Part shown: one piece after another, positions 15,602-21,305 of the stretch
How positions within the stretch are numbered: position 1 is the stretch's first letter
Layout of the letters: every line of letters starts with the position of its first letter
Assembly: GCA_004524425.1 (NCBI GenBank)
Contig: SDNN01000029.1
Location: 1 to 21,305, forward strand
Length of the DNA stretch: 21,305 bases
DNA from: Promethearchaeota archaeon
GTDB lineage: Archaea > Asgardarchaeota > Lokiarchaeia > Sigynarchaeales > SOKP01
Direction of reading: 5' to 3'
Made by a program: the position numbers and the translations under genes
Notes under the pieces: model-generated
What the model was told of the DNA's origin: nothing
Databases searched by the model: none
Seen by the model: the letters and a program-made list of their open reading frames with translations, nothing else

Positions 15602-15657
15602 TCTGAGAAGAAAACCCATGATATATAAACTGAGCCTTCTCCTCAGAGTTTTTTTTT
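15602..15657 (+). terminator. Hairpin plus T9, candidate terminator of an unannotated + strand RNA
   Basis: CTGAG at 15630-15634 can pair with CTCAG at 15642-15646 across a seven-base loop, followed by AG and nine T residues (15649-15657). An alternative longer pairing joins TCTGAGAAG (15602-15610) to CTT...CTCAGA (15636-15647). No + strand gene lies upstream for it to terminate, which suggests a small transcript starting near 15530. Confidence 0.35.
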
Positions 15658-15734
15658 AATTATAAATTTAGTGGAAGTATTGAATTAGCTTACTTTGGAA
15701 CAAGTCTCAAATCTCCAATTCTCGGGTAAAAGAT

Positions 15735-15792
15735 GAGATTGAGCTTAAGAGTAATTATATCTTAATTAAAGGCCCCTTTAACTCTCAATTTT
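15735..15792 (+). other. Possible three-way-junction RNA structure
   Basis: Outer stem 15735-15743 pairs with 15784-15792 (9 bp, two of them G-U). Inside it, TTAAGA/TCTTAA (15745-15750 with 15760-15765) and TTAAAG/CTTTAA (15766-15771 with 15776-15781, loop GCCC) form two adjacent hairpins with almost no unpaired bases at the junction. It precedes a T10 tract and the next gene by about 40 bp, so it may be a small RNA or a leader element. Confidence 0.25.
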
Positions 15793-15812
15793 TATATAGT
15801 TGCTAATTTTTT

Positions 15813-15822
15813 TTTTATAAAT
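15813..15822 (+). promoter_or_regulatory. TATA box of the 273-residue unknown gene
   Basis: TTTTATAAAT is centred about 25 bp before the ATG at 15842, so transcription would start at or next to that codon, giving a leaderless message. This fits the absence of a ribosome binding site. Confidence 0.4.
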
Positions 15823-15832
15823 TTTCGGTTTA

Positions 15833-16654
15833 ATGATCTTCATGCCAACTTTAAGGATTTATTATAATGCATATTTTGATGCTGAGATACAACAGTTAGA
15901 GATGGAGATAAGTAATAATCTGAAAATACCTCAAAAGAAAAAACCTAACATGTTTTCTGGCTTTTATAAAAACGATAAAATATTTCACTTATTATATCAG
16001 AATTATTATATTGCTAATTATATAGAACTAGGAACTAAACTAATACCTACTATAAATTCTGAATTAGCGTATTTTAATTTAGTTGATCAAGATTTCAAGT
16101 CAATTAAGCATGCATTTCCATTTATCATAAAATTGATTATTAATAAAGAAGAAGGCATTATATGTTTTTATAGCAAGCAGATTATCAAAAATAAAGAGGC
16201 AAACAAACTCGTTCGAAAATTACATCGAGAGCATGGTTTTAATTTTAAGTATTCTCTAATGAATAATCATCATGTGTTTAAAAAAAACGAGCTAAACAAA
16301 CTATTGGATAACTTAGATATTAGCGACTTTACCGAAATTTCCGTTTTCGATGCAGATAATGAATTGATCGTGAAGAATAGTCATGCTCTCACCAGGACCA
16401 AAAAAGTAATTCCTTTCATTGATGAATTGTACTCCGGAAACTGGTCTCATGTGAGACTATTAAATTCTAATCTTGGATTTGAAATAAGGCTTAGTAATAA
16501 CAAGACCCAGAATTATCTGACCTTTGAAAATGATTATGTTAGTGATATTCATTTAGTGAAAGTGATCGATCATCTAGTAAAAAGAATCAAGAAGGCAGAT
16601 ACATTAACTATATCTGAAAGGAAAAAGCAGACTTGCATCGATTATTTTCAATAA
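15833..16654 (+). CDS. Unknown 273-residue protein
   Basis: I do not recognise this protein. It has no signal peptide, no convincing membrane span and no cysteine cluster. It alternates hydrophobic strands (LRIYYNAYF, FIIKLIIN, GIICFYS, FTEISVFDA, FEIRLSN) with charged helices (KEANKLVRKLHREHG, VKVIDHLVKRIKK), suggesting an alpha/beta protein, and is rich in Tyr, Asn and Lys. No ribosome binding site precedes either candidate start (ATG at 15833, or ATG at 15842 three codons later). A TATA box lies about 25 bp before the second, which makes the shorter form attractive as a leaderless product. I give the longer form. It converges on the large repeat protein and has no operon partner, so context offers no clue to its role. 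Confidence 0.65.
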   Translation: MIFMPTLRIYYNAYFDAEIQQLEMEISNNLKIPQKKKPNMFSGFYKNDKIFHLLYQNYYIANYIELGTKLIPTINSELAYFNLVDQDFKSIKHAFPFIIKLIINKEEGIICFYSKQIIKNKEANKLVRKLHREHGFNFKYSLMNNHHVFKKNELNKLLDNLDISDFTEISVFDADNELIVKNSHALTRTKKVIPFIDELYSGNWSHVRLLNSNLGFEIRLSNNKTQNYLTFENDYVSDIHLVKVIDHLVKRIKKADTLTISERKKQTCIDYFQ

Positions 16655-16715
16655 TCACGGTTATTTAAGCATTAATTTATCATATCAGAATGGATTTTAA
16701 TAAAATACCATTCTT

Positions 16716-19700
16716 TTACGCAGAATTATCTTGATCATTTAATTCTTCTTGAATGCGATTAAAAACTATTTTAAGTAGTACTTGTTCTGCTTTATTGTAT
16801 GTCAAGGGAAAGATCTGATTATTCAACCAAAACTGATAAGATTCCATGAATTTAGTTAAAGTATCAGTTGATTTTACGGCGGACAATGCTTCATTGTATT
16901 TCTGAAAATATTTTTGTAATGGATTTATCTCCTCTACAATTTCTTCCGTCTCTACGATATCTAAAGGCGTGGTAATTTCTTCCTTATATAATATATTTTT
17001 ATCATATCCTTCTCGCATCTTTTTAAGATGATTCATGAAATTTTCATCCGAAATAAATTTTGAAATACGTTCTGTTGCCATTTCTCTTGCTTTATCTATT
17101 TCATAGAATTCTCCGGGTGAGATTAAATTTCGATCCTTTAACTTTTTCACTTTATTTAATATTTTATCAAATTCTTTAGTAAAATCGCCAAGATTTTCAA
17201 GATATTTTGGAAGAGCTGCGGGGAGATTGGGGTTTATATATTTGATTATTTCAAGAAATGTAAATAATTCCTTTCCAAAAAGAATTCTGGAATCTAGAAC
17301 GGGCATCTTTTCTTTTGCCTCATTTAGCAGGTCATCCATTAAAGTAAATTTTACAATATCTGATTTTTGTTGTTTGAGCATGTTTTTAAGTCGGGTCATC
17401 TTTTCTGAATCATCTGAGGCTCCTTCTAAAACAGCATTTTTAACATCTTCTTGTAATTGTTCAATGTTCATTTTATATTCTTTAAATTTTAAATTGCTCA
17501 GAAAAAATTCCATTGATTTCACTTTAATAAACTCCACATGTTCTTCAATGAAGTTTTCAATAAGATCAAAAGTTTTCTTTAGCGATTCATAAAGATATTT
17601 CAAAATATATACAAACACTAAACGATCAGCAGCAGCAATTTTATTATCAAAGAATCTAGATAATTCTAAATTATCATATAATTGAAAAAGCATCTCAAAG
17701 AACTCTTTTAAATTATCTCGTTTCTTAATAGCATCAAGTGGAGTTTCTTCTGATTCTTTAAAATAATTCTTATTGAAATTGCGAACCAAATCAATATAAT
17801 AATAAAACGCGCTTAAGTTTCCCAGGGTATTTAGTCGCCGGACATTTTCAAGATATTCTTTTCCTATATCATTTAGAGGACTGACATCCTTGAACATGTC
17901 GGTAAATAATTCAGGATATTCTTTCTCAGAAATATCAAAGGTTTTGATATAAAAGCCTTTCAAAGTTAAAATTGGAATAATAGATCTAATAGACATTACC
18001 CGTCTCATTATGGCCTTCAGATCTTCTTTAACGATCGCTTCAATGTGATCATTGATTTTTTCTCGCTTTTCATCTTGAGCAAATTGTCTCTCCTTTAATA
18101 ATTGCTTCAGTTTGATTGCTCGAACCATTGAATTACGACCGCCATAAATTTCTATATAAATCTTTGCTAAGATAGTCATGGCTACGGAACCTGTAAGTAA
18201 TTTATCTGATTTCTTTTTCTTAAGTATTTGACGGGTTAAAAGATTCATCAACCTTATCGTAAAGATTTTCTCATCTTCTCTAGGTAAATCATCTAATTTT
18301 TGATGAAATTCTTCAATAATATCTTGTTTTGGATATGAATTTTCCCATATTTTATCTAAAATCTCATCTCCTTTATCATTCTTCAAGATTTCTAAAAATC
18401 TGGGAATTATGATATTAATAGCATTAGCCCATTTGAAATGGTCTTCAGCAAAAGGAAATTCAGATCTATAAGGTTCCATCAACGCATGCACATTTGGAGC
18501 TTCTTCTATTGTTTTGGGACCCTCATATTTACCTAAAGTAAAATTAATTATATCATCAAAACTGGGAGTTTCAGATTTTATAAAGGTAGGCCTTACGGTA
18601 TCTAAGAACAATTTATAGAATTCAAACAGGCTTCTACATTTCCGTTTCGAGCGATTAATTATATATTGATTTATCTCTTCTTGATTCAAATCGCTAAGTT
18701 CATTTAAGGAACGTATAAAAATCAAGGATCTTGTAAGAATTTGTTCAATTTCTTTTGGTTCCAAATCATTCATGGTTTCTGAAAATTTAGTCAAGAATCT
18801 TGCAATATCAGATCCCAAATAAGATCCATGTTGTTCAGGTATCTCAGAAATGGATTCTAATAAATTAGATATGAGCATTTGGGCTTTTAATTCACCTAAA
18901 TGTAAAGCATATTTCTCCTCCACTCGTTTTAAAAAACCACCTACATCGGTAAATTGAATCCGTTTTTCTTCAGAGCCAAGAACAAAGGTAATGATTTCTT
19001 CAAAGTTATCACATGTTTCCAATAAATTTCCTTCTTTAGCCTTTTTAAGAAAGTTATCAAATAATTCGAATAATCCTCCCATTTTATTCTTGCTTCTCCT
19101 GATTATCTCTTGATCCACCTGTTTTCTGTCCATTCCCCCTAGATCAGAGAGTGATCGGATAAATATTTGAATATGCCTTAAGATGTTTTTTATTATATCA
19201 GGTTCTAAACGAGAAGATTCCTGGGAAAACTTAAACAAGAATTTCACAATTTGAGAGTCAACAGTTCCTTTAAAGTCATCTACTATATCTTGTATAGCAT
19301 CATATATTTCCTCAGAAAACTTTCTTGCCTGATCTTCTCCGATTCTCTGAGCAAGATTCTCAGAAGATCGTTTAATAAACAGTGCTAATTCATCCATTTG
19401 AGTTATTTCAATGGACTCACCAGCCACAAAACTAAGTACATCTTCAAATTTTTCAGATCCCTTTAAAATTTCACCATATTTCGCTTTCTCAATGAAGTTT
19501 TGTAGTAAATCTGATAAATTTCGCATTTTCGACTTACTTCTGATGATTATATTTTGATTTACTTGTTTTAAATTCTGGTTTGCGATATCTTTTAAGGATT
19601 TAGTAAATATCAAAAAATGATTTAACATTCCTTCAATTATCCCAGAAGAAGTCTCATTTATTCCTTGTGAGTATTTAAAAAGAAATTTAGGGATTTCAGA

Positions 19701-19832
19701 ACCCACACTACCACTAAATTCACCAGGGATGAGATGTAATGCATTTTTTAGATCTTCAAAATGAGAACGTGTTTGATCTTCTCCAATCTTCTCTATAAAT
19801 GGTCCTTCAGCTCTTTTTAGAAATATTTCCAT
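16716..19832 (-). CDS. Large helical protein with three 148-residue tandem repeats
   Basis: A 1038-residue protein of unknown function, predicted soluble and almost entirely alpha-helical. Residues 4-139, 151-287 and 299-436 are three copies of one module with a 148-residue period: each has an L-[KI]-[KR]-R start, a GE-x-[QK]-[AT] helix, an I-x-[KR]-F-L-x-K-[FY]-S core, an IF-[IT]-[RK]-SL helix, an x-Q-x-I-I-x-RSK-x-K segment and a closing FED[IV]-like strand ending in [VT]-[AL]-G. The remaining 600 residues are charged helices, partly coiled coil (for example 780-850). No nucleotide-binding or catalytic motif is visible, so a scaffold or large assembly component seems most likely. The ATG at 19832 has a TATA box at 19851-19860 and no ribosome binding site, implying a leaderless transcript. 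It is divergent from the GH57 gene. Confidence 0.85.
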   Translation of the reverse strand: MEIFLKRAEGPFIEKIGEDQTRSHFEDLKNALHLIPGEFSGSVGSEIPKFLFKYSQGINETSSGIIEGMLNHFLIFTKSLKDIANQNLKQVNQNIIIRSKSKMRNLSDLLQNFIEKAKYGEILKGSEKFEDVLSFVAGESIEITQMDELALFIKRSSENLAQRIGEDQARKFSEEIYDAIQDIVDDFKGTVDSQIVKFLFKFSQESSRLEPDIIKNILRHIQIFIRSLSDLGGMDRKQVDQEIIRRSKNKMGGLFELFDNFLKKAKEGNLLETCDNFEEIITFVLGSEEKRIQFTDVGGFLKRVEEKYALHLGELKAQMLISNLLESISEIPEQHGSYLGSDIARFLTKFSETMNDLEPKEIEQILTRSLIFIRSLNELSDLNQEEINQYIINRSKRKCRSLFEFYKLFLDTVRPTFIKSETPSFDDIINFTLGKYEGPKTIEEAPNVHALMEPYRSEFPFAEDHFKWANAINIIIPRFLEILKNDKGDEILDKIWENSYPKQDIIEEFHQKLDDLPREDEKIFTIRLMNLLTRQILKKKKSDKLLTGSVAMTILAKIYIEIYGGRNSMVRAIKLKQLLKERQFAQDEKREKINDHIEAIVKEDLKAIMRRVMSIRSIIPILTLKGFYIKTFDISEKEYPELFTDMFKDVSPLNDIGKEYLENVRRLNTLGNLSAFYYYIDLVRNFNKNYFKESEETPLDAIKKRDNLKEFFEMLFQLYDNLELSRFFDNKIAAADRLVFVYILKYLYESLKKTFDLIENFIEEHVEFIKVKSMEFFLSNLKFKEYKMNIEQLQEDVKNAVLEGASDDSEKMTRLKNMLKQQKSDIVKFTLMDDLLNEAKEKMPVLDSRILFGKELFTFLEIIKYINPNLPAALPKYLENLGDFTKEFDKILNKVKKLKDRNLISPGEFYEIDKAREMATERISKFISDENFMNHLKKMREGYDKNILYKEEITTPLDIVETEEIVEEINPLQKYFQKYNEALSAVKSTDTLTKFMESYQFWLNNQIFPLTYNKAEQVLLKIVFNRIQEELNDQDNSA
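18525..18938 (-). repeat. Protein repeat copy 3 (residues 299-436)
   Basis: Third, most diverged copy. Core: IARFLTKFSET, RSLIFIRSL, IINRSKRKC and FDDIINFTLG. The period between corresponding Lys-Arg pairs (6-7, 154-155, 302-303) is exactly 148 residues in both steps. Confidence 0.75.
18972..19382 (-). repeat. Protein repeat copy 2 (residues 151-287)
   Basis: Second copy. Core: IVKFLFKFSQE, HIQIFIRSL, IIRRSKNKM and FEEIITFVLG. It is closest to copy 1, sharing GEDQ and the FLFK[FY]SQ core. Confidence 0.8.
19416..19823 (-). repeat. Protein repeat copy 1 (residues 4-139)
   Basis: First copy of the 148-residue module, opening FLKR at the very start of the protein. Core: IPKFLFKYSQG, then HFLIFTKSL, then IIIRSKSKM and FEDVLSFVAG. 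Confidence 0.8.
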
Positions 19833-19850
19833 GACAAGATTAACGATAAA

Positions 19851-19860
19851 TTATATAAAT
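19851..19860 (-). promoter_or_regulatory. TATA box of the large repeat-protein gene
   Basis: On the minus strand ATTTATATAA lies 19-28 bp before the ATG at 19832, so transcription should begin at or very near the start codon. Confidence 0.45.
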
Positions 19861-19949
19861 TTAAATTCTTCAAAAACCAAGGATTTAAAAATGACTTTAT
19901 GGTAATAGAATTTTCAAACCCTAGATGACTAATTTTTCAGATGAATCAA

Positions 19950-19979
19950 AATGATTTTTTGTTTACAATCATTATATAC
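19950..19979 (+). promoter_or_regulatory. GH57 promoter with adjoining inverted repeat
   Basis: AATGATT (19950-19956) and AATCATT (19967-19973) form perfect 7-bp arms around a 10-bp centre and run directly into the TATA-like ATTATATAC (19971-19979). Transcription would start near 20001, a few bases before the ATG at 20010. The inverted repeat could be a regulator site overlapping the BRE/TATA region. Confidence 0.35.
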
Positions 19980-20009
19980 GTTTAAGATTATCAATTATCT
20001 ATTATTTAA

Positions 20010-21305
20010 ATGACCAGAGGTTATTTTGGATTAGTTTTACATGGACATATCCCATGGTGTAAAAAAAGCGGAGTCTGGCCTGCTGGAGAGTCATGGTTAA
20101 CTGAAGCCATGGGAGAAGTTTACATTCCCATGCTCAATGCTTTAAGAGAATTAAGAGAGCATAAAATTAATACAGCTATTACTATTAATATAACTCCGAT
20201 TTTAGCTGAGCAATTAGCTGATGAATACATGAAACAGAGATTTTCAGAGTACATGGAAGATCTCATTAATAGAGCCAAGTCAGACATAGAAAGATTTAGG
20301 AATGACCAAGAAAGAAAACAAATTGCGGAATATCATTTAAGAAACTATGAATACATCTTAAAAAGTTTTTATCATGATTATTATCGAGATATTTTAGGGA
20401 GTTTTAAATGGCTTCAAGATGAGGGAATGATTGAATTAATTACCTGTGCTGCTACTCATGCCTTTTTACCTTTAATGGAACATGATTCTGGAATTTTTTC
20501 TCAGATTGAACTTGCGGTGGAAACTCATGAAAAGTATTTTCACAGCATGCCGAAAGGAATTTGGCTTCCTGAATGCGCGTATAGACCTAAAGAGTATAAG
20601 GATGGTAAAGTGAGAGAGAGTATTGACTATTGGTTACATAATTCAGGCATCAAATATTTTTTTGTAGACTCTCACGGCATTTTGAATGCTGAAATATTAG
20701 AAAAGAGAAACGAAATTAAGCTGAATACAAACTTCGGTTATAATTTAGAGACGGGAGTATCCGTGTTCGGGCGTAATACAACTACAAGTAAGCAAGTATG
20801 GGATGCTCAAATAGGATATCCTGGTAATGAATATTATCGTGAATTTCATGCAAAAGATCATGAATCGGGATTATATTATTGGAGGATAACGGACAAGAAC
20901 ACGCCCAAAAGTGAAAAGCACTTATATAATAGAGAGAAAGCTCAAAAAACCGTTGTGGCTCATGCGCATCATTTTGTTTCTTTACTTCAAGAAGAAATTA
21001 GATCTTTTAATGAACAATATGATTTGAAAGGGATAATAGTCTCACCTTATGATTTTGAATTATTTGGACATTGGTGGATGGAAGGAGTTGATTGGTTAAA
21101 AAAAGTATTTGAATTCTTACATGAAAATCCCAATATTGAAATGAAAACGTTCTCAGATTACGTGCTTGAGTATAAAGAAAAATTTTCAGTAATTAAGATG
21201 AAAGAGAGTAGTTGGGGGATGGGAGGGCATTTCGAAGTGTGGAAGAATCCTGAACATGGATGGATTTGGCCATATATCAACTCATCCATCAAGGAATTTG
21301 AAGAG
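20010..21305 (+). CDS. GH57 glycoside hydrolase, probable 1,4-alpha-glucan branching enzyme (3' end missing)
   Basis: The first 432 codons of a family GH57 enzyme, open to the window edge. GH57 enzymes act on alpha-glucans by a retaining mechanism. Conserved regions are visible in order: LHGHIPW at 10-16 (region 1), GIWLPECAY around 183-191 with the catalytic nucleophile Glu188, and SPYDFELFGHWWMEG around 345-359 with the acid/base Asp348. The FELFGHWW form and the WLPECAY motif are closest to branching enzymes of the TK1436 type, which would make glycogen-like storage polymer in the cytosol; an amylase or 4-alpha-glucanotransferase is the alternative. There is no signal peptide. The ATG at 20010 has no ribosome binding site but lies just downstream of a TATA box, so the message is probably leaderless or nearly so. 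Confidence 0.9.
   Translation, partial: MTRGYFGLVLHGHIPWCKKSGVWPAGESWLTEAMGEVYIPMLNALRELREHKINTAITINITPILAEQLADEYMKQRFSEYMEDLINRAKSDIERFRNDQERKQIAEYHLRNYEYILKSFYHDYYRDILGSFKWLQDEGMIELITCAATHAFLPLMEHDSGIFSQIELAVETHEKYFHSMPKGIWLPECAYRPKEYKDGKVRESIDYWLHNSGIKYFFVDSHGILNAEILEKRNEIKLNTNFGYNLETGVSVFGRNTTTSKQVWDAQIGYPGNEYYREFHAKDHESGLYYWRITDKNTPKSEKHLYNREKAQKTVVAHAHHFVSLLQEEIRSFNEQYDLKGIIVSPYDFELFGHWWMEGVDWLKKVFEFLHENPNIEMKTFSDYVLEYKEKFSVIKMKESSWGMGGHFEVWKNPEHGWIWPYINSSIKEFEE

Larger units (their letters stand above)
15393..15832. other. 440-bp intergenic region with structured elements
   Basis: The region separates the divergent histone and unknown 273-residue genes. The part next to the histone (to about 15470) should hold its promoter. 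A + strand TATA-like stretch lies at 15495-15510. A hairpin followed by T9 ends at 15657, and a three-way-junction fold lies at 15735-15792 before another T10 tract (about 15807-15816). No open frame longer than about 15 codons with a plausible start was found on the + strand here. One or two small RNA genes are possible. Confidence 0.5.

Noticed and set aside
15550..15640. Possible C/D box guide RNA (CTGA boxes and a TGAT-like box)
   Set aside because: The C-type boxes do not match the consensus and the spacing between the second C-like and D boxes is too short for a guide.

Overview
The window is AT-rich archaeal DNA. The archaeal markers are a single-fold histone, a two-ring Cdc48 ATPase with an archaeal-type N domain, a tetrahydromethanopterin-linked dehydrogenase, HdrA and Mvh-type hydrogenase parts, a tungsten aldehyde:ferredoxin oxidoreductase, TATA-like boxes close to start codons, and T-run terminators. 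No methanogenesis gene is visible. The low GC and the mix of anaerobic C1, hydrogen and aldehyde metabolism would fit a Lokiarchaeia-like Asgard archaeon, but that placement is inference.

Left part (1-4819, + strand): two divergent paralogous genes of unknown function lead into an mtdB-like methylene-H4MPT dehydrogenase, whose N-terminal extension repeats a short motif found at the start of both paralogs. After a T-run comes cdc48, which ends in a possible proteasome-docking tail.

Centre (4860-10566, - strand): a tightly packed operon. In transcription order it holds a winged-helix/HdrA/MvhD triple fusion, a hydrogenase small subunit, a hydrogenase large subunit and an unknown two-part protein. 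The junctions overlap, with TTG starts behind strong ribosome binding sites. The large subunit ends exactly at the processing-site histidine, so it has no tail to cleave, and its first nickel-binding motif carries Gln where His is usual. A near-perfect 22-bp palindrome sits upstream of the operon. My leading hypothesis is that this is a hydrogen- or redox-responsive gene regulator built from electron-bifurcation parts, analogous to but unrelated to bacterial HupUV/HoxBC sensors. A metabolic Hdr/Mvh module that carries a regulatory domain is the main alternative.

Right of centre (11066-14419, + strand): an aldehyde ferredoxin oxidoreductase is followed by two MoaD-like beta-grasp genes, one without and one with the Gly-Gly tail. 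Next is a small membrane-anchored chemoreceptor-like protein with no evident sensor domain.

Right part (14473-21305): a six-helix membrane protein and the histone lie on the - strand. A 440-bp gap follows that may encode small structured RNA. Beyond it are an unknown 273-residue protein, a 1038-residue protein with three 148-residue tandem repeats, and the start of a GH57 glucan-branching-type enzyme cut by the window edge. The last two genes diverge from a shared 177-bp promoter region.
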